From the NCBI GenBank assembly GCA_006503535.1, contig QYRS01000006.1:806001-870000 (forward strand): a stretch of 64,000 nt of DNA. Direction: 5' to 3'. Positions within the stretch are counted from its first letter, which is position 1. Every line of letters begins with the position of its first letter. Made by a program: the position numbers and the translations under genes. This document shows, piece after piece, positions 33,338-44,489 of this stretch. Origin of the DNA: Arthrinium phaeospermum (taxonomy: Eukaryota; Ascomycota; Sordariomycetes; Amphisphaeriales; Apiosporaceae). Below the pieces are notes generated by a model. The model saw nothing but the letters and a program-made list of their open reading frames with translations. It made no database searches and was not told where the DNA came from.

Positions 33338-34725
33338 TCAGTCAACCCCATCGGTAGATCGCGAAGGAGTCACGTAGACGCCACCTAAGGAAGAGGAGTT
33401 CCCAGCGTAGCTGTTTCGTTGCTGCCGATTCAGCTGTTCCTCGCTTTCATTGTAAGACGAACTTGGGAGCGGGTTGATGCTTCTCGGCCCGTGGCTCCAT
33501 TTCCGCTTTCCGTTTTCCAGCTCCACCTCGCCGAGCCCGGGCCCGGTAGCGGCGGATTTATCGACCGACTTGCGCACCGAGTGAATGACCGGCGCCAGCC
33601 AGATGCGGAACATGGGGAAAAGGATGGGGACGTTGGTCGTTATGACGGCGACAAAGGTCTCGCGAATGGCCCAGGACCCCGCCTGCTGGGCTCCGGTCAC
33701 GGGGTTCTAACGACGCATACCAGTTAGTAATAAGTTGACAACACGGAGCTAAAACACTTGCGCCATCTAGTGATGACCAGAAACTGACCACAACAATCAG
33801 AACCGCACGTAACGTCCCTGCGATGGTCACGAAAGTGCCACCAGAGAATACGACTATCAGGGCGGCCTTCTTGAGACGTTTTATGCTCGACTTCCATAGT
33901 ACTGGGATCGGGATGGTCAACAGGTAGATGTCGGTCGCGACGTTGAGCACAAACACGACAAAGACGTTGGTCCTCGAGATCGCCGGCTGGCAGGAAACTG
34001 GAAAGGAGCAAGGGTCAGTGAATGCTTCAGTGAATGGAAAGAGGGGGCGAGGGACGTACTGCCTGGATCCGGGTAGATCTGCCAGTTCTTCCTGAGGGGC
34101 CGGCAACCGAGGAGAATGGAGAGGTGGGCGGCGACCCAGGTTGACAGGATGAGGGCGAAGCCGGCGGATATTCGTTTTCTGTAGTTGAGCCCGTCCTTGT
34201 CATTGATTAGCGTAGAAGCAGCGAGGCGGATCGTACTATCTTACCATCAGACGAATGTAGTACGTACACATGGCAGACTTCAAGGTCCACAGCAGAAATG
34301 TGTACGTATTCCATCCAGCTACCTGAGTCTTGGAGCCATTGACACTGCGTCTATGCATTAGCCAGCATACTCTGTTCAACTTGGGACTCAAGACTCACCG
34401 CAACCTATATTCCTCGCTCGAGGGTTCGAGCAGGCGCCTTTCCTCGTCGGTCATGCCGTTGTTGGCTAGCCAGTGCCACTTCTCGCCCACCGAGTACGCT
34501 AGGTACGTCTCGCAGGAGTATACGCACTGCAGGTCCATCGTGAGCCTAAGTCCAGGAGGCAGTGAAGGGGTGATCTGGAAAACATACCGCTGCCACCATC
34601 ATAAGGTAGTCGTCGACTTGGAAGCCCTTGATGCCCACAGCACGAAGCCTCCAGCATGTCCGGGAGAAGATGACGGCCAAGGCAATACCCAAAAGCGTGA
34701 ACTGTTCAGTTATATAAGAGTCCAT
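33338..34725 (-). CDS. PTH11/SAT4-like seven-helix membrane protein (fungal rhodopsin-domain family)
   Basis: Six exons: 34725-34588, 34526-34399, 34344-34245, 34195-34060, 33997-33789 and 33706-33338, about 359 aa. The core matches the fungal rhodopsin-like integral membrane family: FTLLGIALAVIFSRTCWRLR (helix 1) and VDDYLMMVA (helix 2), then TFLLWTLKSAMCTYYIRL, ISAGFALILSTWVAAHLSIL, NVATDIYLLTIPIPVLW, LKKAALIVVFSGGTFVTIA and WAIRETFVAVITTNVPIL. The C-terminal cytoplasmic tail is Ser/Asn-rich. No N-terminal CFEM domain. Such proteins are candidate GPCR-like sensors at the plasma membrane; no ligand is inferred. It is embedded among metabolic and HET genes. Confidence 0.85.
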
Positions 34726-36358
34726 GGCGCGGGGTTTCATTGGAGTGCATCGCCCAAGCATAAGCCTCTGCAATGCTGGTCCAAGGCTGGGTGCCTGTGA
34801 TGGTGTCGAACGCGGAACTGAGGTACGAGTGGAGAACCATATCCAGCAAAATGTGTGGATTGGCTGTTTTGTAGCGTTATCTCTCGCGGCAGTCGGTTGA
34901 GAGAGAGGCTGAGACCAGAAACGGCAACTTTAAACGGAGCTAATATATAATTGCAGGTAGGAGGAGGGGAAGAACCCCAATTCCGTCCGGCTAAGGTCCG
35001 AAAGAGGAGGAAAACCTCTTCGAGAGAAACAATGCTTAAAGTTTAAAATGACGTACATATGAAGATAGAATACTCTCATAACAACGTAAGCAGCAAATAA
35101 GGCGTCGCCGACCGCCTTTCGACATTCACGAGCACCAGCTTACTGTACTTACGTGCTTGCAGTTCAGAGTCCAATCCATCATCGTAAAGATGTTTGTAAA
35201 TCATCATGGCAATCGCCGGATCTGTTGTTGTTTTCCATCAGCTTGCCGGCATGTCCCATTCTCAAGGCCGATGAAATACTGTACAAGGCAACCGGAAACG
35301 AGCGAGAAGGACCAGTGGGACTTAACCGACGGGGGGTAGCTCAACCGACCGCATTTATTGAAGACCGACTGTTGGCATCGCACGCCAGCTCAGGGGTACC
35401 GGCAATGCCCTAAAGGGGCGTCACATGCAACTGGCGCACGAACCGCCACCTCATCGTATGAAAGGAGCTGGTGACCCTCGCCGCAGTAGATATTAAGGGC
35501 ATCACCAAGATAACATACACAACCCCAATACCCAGGTGCGATCGTACTAAGTCCTTTCCACTGTCCACATCGCCCACATCGACCACCTGTCCAACGTTAA
35601 GTCCTTCCGGACCGATGCCTTTATGAGCACCACCGGCTGGAAGCACGCGCCGACCATGCAATTTCTTCCAGGGGGCAATGACTAAGAACTTGGTATCTCT
35701 AATCGTTCTGTAACCACGCCGATTTCCAAGATAAGCTCATACCCAGCTCCTACCCCCGCCCCGCTCGTCGCTCGGGTCGCCATAGCAAGAGGTGGGGGCT
35801 AATAAGAGCATGGAGACGGTGCGCTACGAGACGGGCTTGCACCCGCACTTTGGTAAGTGGCGCCACCCGGCTGGACACGGGGCGCGGTTCCCGGACTTTG
35901 TGTTTTGATGGGGCCCCCTACCTGTGTTTGCTCCTGCGCGATCTTTCACTGCCAAAACTGAGAATTGTTGAGCAACTATTTGCACTACCTGAATATTTAG
36001 ATCTGGCTGTTGTATCAATTGCTACATGCAAGATGCGGCTAACGTGTGGCGGTAGGATTGGTCTGGAAGAGAGAGAAATCGAGGTTGGTATTGGTGTCAA
36101 TCATGAATTTCATGACAAGACAAGATATCCACCTGCCGTCTGTTGAAGGCGTGCAGCGTGCTTGCCCATATCTTTACTTACTGGATCACGATGAGGAAAC
36201 TGATGTGCTAAATGTCAGTGCTGGACTTCAACTGTAAACTAGTTTGCTAAGCCTTCCAACATATAGGAAGCTGAAACAAAAGATGTGTATAATATTGAAT
36301 ATATTTAGAAATATATTAGTATTTGCTGGAATTTGGCATTATAACAACACGATACCGC
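34726..36358. other. 1.6-kb intergenic region, with a short coding-like stretch
   Basis: No intact gene. Around 35550-35690 one plus-strand frame reads like protein (HIDHLSNVKSF, then TGWKHAPTMQFLPGG) but is closed by a stop and lacks start or splice context, so it may be a decayed gene fragment. The stretch 36230-36360 is AT-rich. Confidence 0.4.
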
Positions 36359-38503
36359 CTATTTTAATTTGAACATACGCACGTCTTGAGATTCCATTCC
36401 TTCGGTAATGACGGCACTGCAAACCTTCATCAGCCCGACACGATAGTAAGATCGCCCCTTTTTCTTGACGACCAGCAAGAATCCCAGCTCGCCGACCGTC
36501 CCCAACCGCAGAGCTTTGTGGTGACCGTTACGAACCAGATGCACTAGGTGCGATTCCTCCGGTTCCGGTTCTCCCCGAGGCCAGAAGCGCCCTTCCTCCG
36601 AACCCGGCCGCCCAGGGCGTGGAATGGCGTTGCCAAGCACGGCCGACGTCTGGAGGAGCAGGGACTTCGGGTACTGGTCCATCGATGGACGCCTGTCAGC
36701 ACCAGGCTGCGTACTGCGGCGGAGGTTGGGGATAGAACGCGTCGTGTCGTCCTCAAAGGAGAGCTGGATGCTGGCGAGGCCAGTGTCGGGGTCCCGCGCC
36801 CGCACCTCGTACGTCTTCTCCACTTGTGGCCACGTCACAGCGCCCTCCCAGCCCGCCCAGGACCACGAGGGGAACTTCTTGCGGCGACGGGGTCGCAATA
36901 CTGCAGGTGGTAGCTGCTTTGTGTTCGGCCGAGGCGATGCTGTCTTCACGTGCTGCCAGCATAGTCCCGCGAGGAAGAACCCCGCGTAATCCACAATCTC
37001 TTCAGGAGACTTGTCGAAGCTCAACTTCCGTTGCGAGAACTTGGCGGCGCAGAATGTGTACGCATTGAAGGTAATGGCCTTCTCGGGCGCGGGCTCTGCA
37101 ACTAGCCGCGGACCAACTGTTAGACGACGTGATGGTGCGGGCGGTGCAGGTTCGCCGGCGTCCAAAGGGGCTATCCCGAATATCCTAGGTAGCCGGATGG
37201 TTTCATGGCCACTTGGCTGCTCTGACTCTTGGTTCGGTGTAGGGGGCGGGATGAACAAGCTCTCGCAGCACGCCATAGAGCGACATTCGAAGTAGACCTG
37301 GTGGTCAGTGAAGATCAGGCGGCGCCTCGATAGGATGCCCTCTTGGTATGTCCAGCCTCTTTTCGACCAGGGTGAGTCGCGGATCTCGACATACGGTGAG
37401 GGGGGCAGCCAGGCTACCGAGAAGCTTTCGTGTCGATATGGGTCTTCCTTCGTTTCACGATCGGTCGATACTCCTGGAAGCCCCATTCTTCCGTTCTGTC
37501 CTGTGGCGGCTATGATTGTTAGGGCCGCGTTCTCATAGATTGAGTCCATGTTCATGATCTGCTCGTGTCTCATGTAAGAGTCATCTTGCTCCACGCAGTA
37601 CCTATCCACCCACATGTACCGGAACCCTAAGCTTTTGGTCACAGAGATGGCGTCTGTTACCACTTGAGGGATTGCGTTTTGGGCTTTGGTACTCTTTCCC
37701 GTTGCGGTGCTGGCTCCGGCCCAAACGTAGCTCAGCGCAACATACTCTGGCGCGGTGTCTAGAGTGGAGATCGAGACCACACGTCCATCGTGGCAGTCGA
37801 TCAGTTTCGTGACCCACAGGAGTTGTCCCCGAGAAACACAGGCTGTATGGTTCTTTTGGCATTCGCTCAGCCAACTCTGCGCAATATAGGATTTGAACCG
37901 CGCGGGGACCACGTCTGGCTCCGCCAAAGAGGCCGATCTGCTTGTCTTGGCTTGCCACCAAAAGAGAGGGATCTTCAAGTCCAACGAGCCGAGTGAAGTG
38001 ACAAGATCTTGTCCCTTGACAAGTCCCCTAGGTACACAGGCCAGCACGTACCGGTCAGACAGGGGATGATCTAGGCCGGCCCTGGGCGGATCTTCTATCG
38101 CCGGTTGGCTTAGTCGCATGAAGACGGGTAGTAACGGGATAGCTACCAGCTGGGTGGCGGCAGCCACCCCACTAAAGAGTTTACAAAGTCGGCATCGCGG
38201 ATTCATGAAGTCGGGCGATTGCTCGGCAATGAGAAAACCATTAAACTGGGCATATTGGGGTTCCGAATCATTCCGTGTCACCGTGTTGTAGGCCTTCTGT
38301 GGATCTAGCTGTTGGCATTGTTGACAGAGCCCGTCGGCGCTTAACTGGTGCCGTGACCTAGCAGAGATAGAGCGACGAAGAGAGCTGCGAAGAGACGAGA
38401 AGGAGTGAAGAGAATTAGAGTCCGAGGCTCTTGCATCTGACAGGTCTTTCTCATCATGTGAAGATGGCCTTAAACTGCCGACGAAGAGGCTCAGTCTCTC
38501 CAT
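36359..38503 (-). CDS. HET-domain protein, 714 aa
   Basis: Single exon. The N-terminus is Ser/Arg-rich, then a Cys cluster (LCQQCQQL, and later NPRCRLCKLF) of the kind preceding HET domains in this class. The HET domain contains YVALSYVWAG, GFRYMWVDRYCVEQDD, SIYENAALTIIAATG and RGWTYQEGILSRRRLIF, all canonical blocks. The C-terminal third contains KFPSWSWAGWEGAV, another family-typical motif of the long HET proteins. No NTPase or repeat domain. Implicated by family in heterokaryon incompatibility or other non-self responses; this is family knowledge, not shown here. Confidence 0.88.
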   Translation of the reverse strand: MERLSLFVGSLRPSSHDEKDLSDARASDSNSLHSFSSLRSSLRRSISARSRHQLSADGLCQQCQQLDPQKAYNTVTRNDSEPQYAQFNGFLIAEQSPDFMNPRCRLCKLFSGVAAATQLVAIPLLPVFMRLSQPAIEDPPRAGLDHPLSDRYVLACVPRGLVKGQDLVTSLGSLDLKIPLFWWQAKTSRSASLAEPDVVPARFKSYIAQSWLSECQKNHTACVSRGQLLWVTKLIDCHDGRVVSISTLDTAPEYVALSYVWAGASTATGKSTKAQNAIPQVVTDAISVTKSLGFRYMWVDRYCVEQDDSYMRHEQIMNMDSIYENAALTIIAATGQNGRMGLPGVSTDRETKEDPYRHESFSVAWLPPSPYVEIRDSPWSKRGWTYQEGILSRRRLIFTDHQVYFECRSMACCESLFIPPPTPNQESEQPSGHETIRLPRIFGIAPLDAGEPAPPAPSRRLTVGPRLVAEPAPEKAITFNAYTFCAAKFSQRKLSFDKSPEEIVDYAGFFLAGLCWQHVKTASPRPNTKQLPPAVLRPRRRKKFPSWSWAGWEGAVTWPQVEKTYEVRARDPDTGLASIQLSFEDDTTRSIPNLRRSTQPGADRRPSMDQYPKSLLLQTSAVLGNAIPRPGRPGSEEGRFWPRGEPEPEESHLVHLVRNGHHKALRLGTVGELGFLLVVKKKGRSYYRVGLMKVCSAVITEGMESQDVRMFKLK

Positions 38504-38785
38504 CTCGGATGACCATTGGTGAGGTGGAATATCTTGACAATGTAGTCTTTTCGACTAAGAGAATAGCGATAAACAAGACAGAGTTTCAAATTATAAACAA
38601 AAAACATATCAGCTGCTTAGCATGGAGGCCTCACCTGGGCATTGGATTACTCTGCTTATGTCGCACAAATCATATCTGTACTTATCGATAGATAACTACA
38701 TGTTACACAATCTACATCCTGGAATTGAGCGCTACGGCCGTACTGATAATATTATGTCCTTGGCAGATTCCCTCTATCAGGCCAA

Positions 38786-39640
38786 TCATTGACGAACAAT
38801 CTTCTCCACCTGGTCGAGCCCCGTCAACTTCTTCACCGTCCCGTCGAACAGGCCATGCGGCATAACAGAAGAAAGACGCGACAGCCAGGCCGACTCGCCC
38901 TTCCATATGACGGCGGAGGGTTTGTTCTTGGACAGCTCCTGCACGATTTCGCGCGCCCACTGCTCGGCCGGCATCCCCTGGCCCTCGAAGCCGTCCTGCC
39001 GCATCGCCTTCTCCACAATGTCCTTGGCGGGCTCGTAGATGGAGCCCTTGGGCAGCGCGACGGGCTCGGCCTCGGACGATTTGATGTTGGCAATCAGGTT
39101 GGTGCGGACGACGCCCGTGCGTAGGTCGACGACCTTGATGCCGAAGGGCTGTAGCTCGAGGCGGAGCGAGTCTGACAGCATGGCCATGGCGGCCTTGGAG
39201 GCGTTGTAGATGGCCTGAAATGGCAGGGTCACTACGGCGCCGACCGAGGTCTGGTTGGCGATGACGGGGTTGGGGGATTTGAGCAAAAGGGGCAGGAAGG
39301 CTTTGGTCACGGCGATGTGCGACCAGACGTTCAGATCGAAGAGCCTCTTGGCCTCTTCGATGTCCGTGTCCACCACGGGCATCAGGAACTGGTGGCCGGC
39401 GTTGTTGACAAGGATATCGAGCTGGGGGATCTCTCCGGCGCAGGCTGCAATCGAGTCCGCTGATTGGATGTCCAGTTGCATCAGTTGGATGCCGAGTGAT
39501 GCCAAATGTTGCATCTTGGACGGGTTCCTCGCCGTGGCATAGACGTGGAATCCGGCCTTGTGGAACTCGACGGTGAGCGCCGCGCCCATACCGCCATCGG
39601 AACAGCCGGTGATGAGCACCGAGCGTTTGACCTTGGCCAT
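38786..39640 (-). CDS. Classical SDR, AYR1-like (1-acyl-dihydroxyacetone-phosphate reductase family)
   Basis: Single exon, 284 aa. Cofactor motif near the N-terminus (VLITGCSDGGMGAALT, residues 8-23), NNAG in ILVNNAGHQF, catalytic Ser in NQTSVGAV, and YNASKAA supplying Tyr and Lys. The TARNP stretch after the second beta strand suggests NADPH use. Closest in pattern to fungal AYR1-type reductases acting on acyl-DHAP or related ketones, but many cluster-resident SDRs look alike. No anchor segment. On the same strand as the P450, OMT and second SDR. Confidence 0.82.
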   Translation of the reverse strand: MAKVKRSVLITGCSDGGMGAALTVEFHKAGFHVYATARNPSKMQHLASLGIQLMQLDIQSADSIAACAGEIPQLDILVNNAGHQFLMPVVDTDIEEAKRLFDLNVWSHIAVTKAFLPLLLKSPNPVIANQTSVGAVVTLPFQAIYNASKAAMAMLSDSLRLELQPFGIKVVDLRTGVVRTNLIANIKSSEAEPVALPKGSIYEPAKDIVEKAMRQDGFEGQGMPAEQWAREIVQELSKNKPSAVIWKGESAWLSRLSSVMPHGLFDGTVKKLTGLDQVEKIVRQ

Positions 39641-40660
39641 GGTGGGAGATGGGGGTTATTAAAGTGCTTAGATATGAATATCTTTTTAGGGTTTGCTAAA
39701 TCTGCAATACGGCTATGAACTGTAGAAGTGAATACTGGATGTGACAGACGATGAGTGTTGGATATTTATTGTAGCAAGTGAATTATCATGCGCAATTCGA
39801 GTTATCCGTCCCCGTCCCATGTGAAAAGTGATAAACGGCGCCGACATGATAATTAGGCCGGCTTTTAGAACCACTCCTTGACGAAGGATTAGAGTTGTTT
39901 GGTTGCTTCCCCTAGCTGCCTTTGTCGTTGCCTTTTCTCTATATCTGACCCCCAATCGGCTAAATGTTGACCCGGAGGTGAGAATGATAGGCGGCGTAAC
40001 TTAGCGTCCGGCGGCAATGAGAAGCCCGACCGCTGGGTGGGGGGTTAACACACTTCCAATCCTTGAAGAACTGGCCCCACTTTGCTGACTCCCCCTTTTC
40101 ATTGACCTGATATCCCTAGCTACGAAAGGTCGAGTAGCGCAGACGAGGCAATATCTGACAGCAATGAATCCCACGAAGGGAAATGTATGTGCATCAGTGG
40201 GATTGCCAGTGTATGAACAGTCATGTAGATAACCTTGAATTCCCAATTCCTGGCGCACATTGGCCCTGCCTGCAACGGCGAGGCTCACTGCAGGGGTGAC
40301 CTAAGCTTTCCCACAGAGTCACAGGTCAGGTCGTCGGACGCAACCCAGATATTGAAACCACGATCCACCATGTTGCTGAGCCACAGTTATTGATGGACCG
40401 ACGACGTATTTACTGAAAGACTTGGTTGATCTAATCCGCAAGATGGTGTCACTCAATGTCGGGAGAATGAACGCAAGGGATCCCATGAACCGGGTTGATG
40501 ACCACGTAGGTGAACACAAGCTGCTTATAATAGCGAATTGAGCACGTATAGACTTCCACTCATCAATTTCATCGTCTAGATGATTACATCGCCAACGAGT
40601 GCCCTCAGCCCCGTTACCTATTGTGGAGCCTGTCATATCTCACAAAGGTCCGCTGGGCAA
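39641..40660. other. 1-kb intergenic region
   Basis: SDR promoter and 3' flank of the next SDR. No gene recognised. Confidence 0.4.
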
Positions 40661-41712
40661 TCACCACGAAATCTCCGTGCCTTTGATGGCATGTATGAAC
40701 TTTCCGGAAACTGCATCACGTGTAGCTTCATCAATCTAATCAGGATCAGCAAATGGGGGAAGAATACGTAGAAATCGACTAGTACAAGGAGAGGAGGAGA
40801 GGTACGCGGCCATAGTCTATACTCACCAACTTGATGATCTTGTCTGCGCTGTCTGCCATTTTCACTGGAGCCTTTTCCAATCCCAAATGTTCTCTAGCAG
40901 TCTTATTGCCCATATCCGAATCGACCAAGCTTTTATCCACCTCTTGGTTAGTGAGTGGGTGGTAAAAGGGGATCCCTTCCACCGTACAATAGATGAACTT
41001 ACCCAGGATTTACGGCAACCGAGATAAGCCTTTCATTCCCATGATGTGCCGATCTGTTCGTAATGTCACTATCATCAGCCATATTCACCGCAATTGCAGG
41101 CGATGGCTTACACAGTGATCCAATTCAGGGCAGACTTGGAGATGCAGTAGGCCGGCGCAATCCATGAACGGTCGCTCCCCATGTCCCGGATGGAGCCGGC
41201 CTTGCTACCGATTGCCACGAACTTGGGGTTCGCGGATCGCATAAGCAGTGGGTGACAGGCCTGATAAAGCGCCAGTGGGCCTAATGCATTGATGCGGAAG
41301 GCGCTCTCGATCGCGGCGAGGCTCTCCGTCTCCAAAGAGACAATCGGTGGGCTCACGCCGGCATTGGCGATCAAGATATCGATGCGGTCGATGCCCGCAA
41401 CTCTCATCTCTTCCACCGCCTCCTTAGCATCTGTGTCGGACGCGCTTTCAATCTTGACGAGGAGGAGGTTGGAGTTGTGGCCTGCCGCCGCGGACTTCAG
41501 CGCCGCAACGCCCGGGGCAGTTTCATCGCGCACGCTTCCTACCACGGTACAATTGGGACGAGCGAGGTAGGAATGGGCCAGGGCGTTTCCGAGACCTTGG
41601 GATGCATTAGCATTGTCGAAGACATCATTGGGTCATCGTCCCGGGGTTGGTGCTACTCATCTTGCGTACCTCTACCAACCCCGCTAATCACAACGACAAG
41701 CTGCTCAGACAT
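40661..41712 (-). CDS. Short-chain dehydrogenase, carbonyl reductase/sniffer-like
   Basis: Five exons: 41712-41670, 41595-41112, 41053-41003, 40929-40827 and 40735-40661, 251 aa. Splicing reconstitutes the cofactor loop (ISGVGRGLGNAL) and the C-terminal family pattern: SVAVNPGLVDSDMGN, LGLEKAPVKMADSADKI and IDEATRDAVSGKF. IANAG is present; the Ser/Tyr/Lys site is AIGSKAG and AYCISKSALN. All junctions keep phase. The family has norsolorinic acid ketoreductase-like and sniffer-type members that reduce carbonyl groups; the substrate is unknown. A small gene with four introns, in the same orientation as the other candidate cluster genes. Confidence 0.82.
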
Positions 41713-42461
41713 GTTCAATTAGGTTCGATGGCCGCGACAATCCAATGAGACTCGAATCAGGCGAAATAGATAACGAAAACCTCATACTTTTGAATACGAG
41801 AAGTTACCGTCAGACTAGTGAAGCGACTTGTCGCTATGGCTGGGTGATCACTTCACTTCAAAGAAGCTTGCGCAGTTGCTCAGCAAATCAATTGAGGGGC
41901 AAAGACCCCCTTACCTCGGCGAGTTTTCATGCGGCACCAATTATCGTAGCACTTTACCTTTACTGGGTCCAAATACGCCGATGAACTGACCAACGAATGC
42001 ACCATTGCAAGTCAATCAACGGTTGTATTGTCCAGGCCAGGAGCCCAGTCTCGGTTTCAAGTGCGACTAGCTGCATATGCAGATTTCGCACTGAAGGCAA
42101 ATGCAACACCCAGACTCGTTATCGTTTGCGATTCTCAGAGTCTTTCGTGCGCTAGCCTTGGCCAAGCGGTACCCAATCGCCAGCCCCCCTCCTACGCCCA
42201 GCAGTGCGTGTCTAACCCAACAACGCGATCGAAATCTAGATTATTTCTATGCCTGTGACAAGACGCGTTCCTTATTTCCCCGCAGTATCCGGAGCCGGCA
42301 GTCGCGACACGAAATCTTCACACAATGCAATTACAAGGGCGACACGGCGCTCGAGTAACTACTTCAACGACATGACGCGGGACATTGAACACGTTATCGA
42401 TCTATTTAAGGCGGCTAGCGGCGATCTGGACTGGATTTCCTACAATCTGTCTCGTTTTATT
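41713..42461. other. Intergenic region
   Basis: Promoter of the SDR and 3' flank of the unknown gene. A plus-strand ORF (42249-42599) overlapping the end of that gene is a shadow. Confidence 0.4.
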
Positions 42462-44489
42462 TTAGTTCTCTTTGCCGAAAACAACGACGCCTTTTTCGTG
42501 TTCAGCAAATTGAGTAACATCCGACGCCCGCCTGCAAGTAACCATATCTTGGACATGATTATCAAAGCACGCGGGATCCTGGCATTTTTTAAAACTTGAT
42601 GGTCTCAAGTCCTTGAAGCCTTCAAGAGCCACGGATTTGGATAGATTCTCCAAACATGACACCACAGCAGCCAGATAGTTGTGACCCCGCGGAACCGTCG
42701 TACAGTTCCGGCAAGGTGATTCACTCTTGATCACTTCGCCAAGGCCGCTGCAGAATATCACTCCATCGACAACACCATCTCTCAGAAGCTTAGTCCAGTT
42801 TCCATGAGGACCCTCGACTTTGAATTCCAGAACATGATACTTCCTTTCTGCCAGAGCAAGGCTCAAGAAGTCCAGTCCGTAGATTTTGGCAGATCGTATA
42901 CCTGGCATACGCATACGCTGAAACCTAGCATTGTCCTCTGCCCAGTCCAGGAGTGAGCCGAAGTAGAGTAGTAATTCCCTGAGGCGTGTGGTCTTGATAT
43001 CCCCATCAAGAAACTTAAGAAGCTCTTCGTGAGTAAGGTATTGTTTGAGATAATTTCGGGAATCTTCTACCACCACATCTGAAGGTAGCGATGAATCACC
43101 AAGGCCGTCAGTTTTACCAAGGCCGTCAGTTTCACCAGGGCATTCAGTTTCCCGGATATTGACGAACGCCAAACACTCCAACACATGTAGGCGTGGAACT
43201 AGCCACCCGCGCTTTTCCTCGGCTGCATACAAAAGAATGGGGCTTCTTGTAGCCAGATTGAGCATCCGGTGGAATGCAGGTGTGCCTGGGTACCTCAGAG
43301 TCCCCTTTTGTGCCTCAAAGCTTGCACTAATCGGAAACGTCACAGGAGGCTTTCCTAACGTGGCACCGACGCTCAAGCCCTTGTATATGAGCATCTTGCC
43401 TGTCTGGGTAAGTTCCTTGGTAACTCCCGTGAACCTGACATGTGATGGATCCAGCTTGCTGAGCTGAATTTCGTGCGAATCTCCCCAGCCAATGAATGTA
43501 CGGGTAGCATTACTAACAGCCTCGAACTGAGAGCCGGCATCCCGTCCATCCAACACTTGGTACTTTGTATCCGCTAGGTACTTCGAAGGCGCGACTTTGC
43601 CACTGGGGTTATCGAAGTGCCACTGGATAGCGCCTTTGGCATACCTTGCCGTTGCAACGAGTAGAGTACCAAAGCCTTTGAGTACCACTCCCTTATCGTG
43701 TTCAATGGGGTAATTGACGGCGGCCAGCTTCGTCATGACATCGAATGGGACATCGAGACCCATTGGGACTGGAGTGCTGATGTTCGGGTCTTTGTGACGG
43801 GTTCGGTCGTAGATTGGGGCATTCGAAACGATCAAGACACTTTTGAACAACGTATGCCAACAACTCCCACCAGGTGTGACTGGGGCGAGGGGCGACAGCT
43901 TCAAGGCTCCCCCGACACGGTTGTCAGACGACTTCTGGAGGGTGAAAGTAAACGTCGATAAGGTGATTCCCTCCTGTTGAAATGGTCGGATAGCGCAACA
44001 AAACCATGCAAATGCACAGACCAGATCAATGACAGTGCTGACAGGGCCAGACGCTGAAATGGTTGCCTTTTGAAAGCCACGACCGGATAAGTTAACAGTT
44101 ATACCGCTTTCTTCCCAAAAGCCACGGCTGACCCAGGCATTCTGGATGGCTCGCAACAATGGTAGACCGTCTTTGATGTTTTCTTGGAGATAGTCGTGGC
44201 ATGTTGCTGCTTGAGCGTCCACCTCGCCTCCGGTGATGGTCAGAATTGAAGAGAATTGTGTCCCGTCCTTGTACTTTTCCATCGCTTGGTGGACTTCCCA
44301 AGCAATGTCGAGTTCCACAGTACAGTTGGGAGAGGGTCTATCATTGCCGCCAGCAGGAGTAAGTGATTCCAACTGCTGACGAAAATCTTCAAACCCCCGT
44401 CCTTCCGCAGGCTGGTGGCTACCGGATCCTTGGGCAGGAGAACTGGCTGTGCCAGAGTCATTCCGGCGGTGGTTGGGCTTTGAAAACAT
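42462..44489 (-). CDS. Large unknown protein, 675 aa
   Basis: Single exon with no obvious catalytic domain. The N-terminal 50 residues are Ser/Gly/Pro-rich and polar. The middle contains strand-rich segments (KGAIQWHFDNPSGK, FIGWGDSHEIQLSKLD), and the C-terminal quarter is Cys-containing (SPCRNCTTVPRGHNYLAAVVSCLENL, given here in two parts: SPCRNCTTVPRG and HNYLAAVVSCLENL). A short internal repeat, TDGLG twice seven residues apart, marks a low-complexity insertion around residue 460. No signal peptide or membrane segment. The even codon use and long single frame support a real gene, but no family is recognised. Confidence 0.75.
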   Translation of the reverse strand: MFSKPNHRRNDSGTASSPAQGSGSHQPAEGRGFEDFRQQLESLTPAGGNDRPSPNCTVELDIAWEVHQAMEKYKDGTQFSSILTITGGEVDAQAATCHDYLQENIKDGLPLLRAIQNAWVSRGFWEESGITVNLSGRGFQKATISASGPVSTVIDLVCAFAWFCCAIRPFQQEGITLSTFTFTLQKSSDNRVGGALKLSPLAPVTPGGSCWHTLFKSVLIVSNAPIYDRTRHKDPNISTPVPMGLDVPFDVMTKLAAVNYPIEHDKGVVLKGFGTLLVATARYAKGAIQWHFDNPSGKVAPSKYLADTKYQVLDGRDAGSQFEAVSNATRTFIGWGDSHEIQLSKLDPSHVRFTGVTKELTQTGKMLIYKGLSVGATLGKPPVTFPISASFEAQKGTLRYPGTPAFHRMLNLATRSPILLYAAEEKRGWLVPRLHVLECLAFVNIRETECPGETDGLGKTDGLGDSSLPSDVVVEDSRNYLKQYLTHEELLKFLDGDIKTTRLRELLLYFGSLLDWAEDNARFQRMRMPGIRSAKIYGLDFLSLALAERKYHVLEFKVEGPHGNWTKLLRDGVVDGVIFCSGLGEVIKSESPCRNCTTVPRGHNYLAAVVSCLENLSKSVALEGFKDLRPSSFKKCQDPACFDNHVQDMVTCRRASDVTQFAEHEKGVVVFGKEN

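Noticed and set aside
35537..35690. Protein-like stretch (HIDHLSNVKSF...) in the spacer
   Set aside because: Too short, closed by a stop, no start or splice context; noted only as a possible gene fragment.
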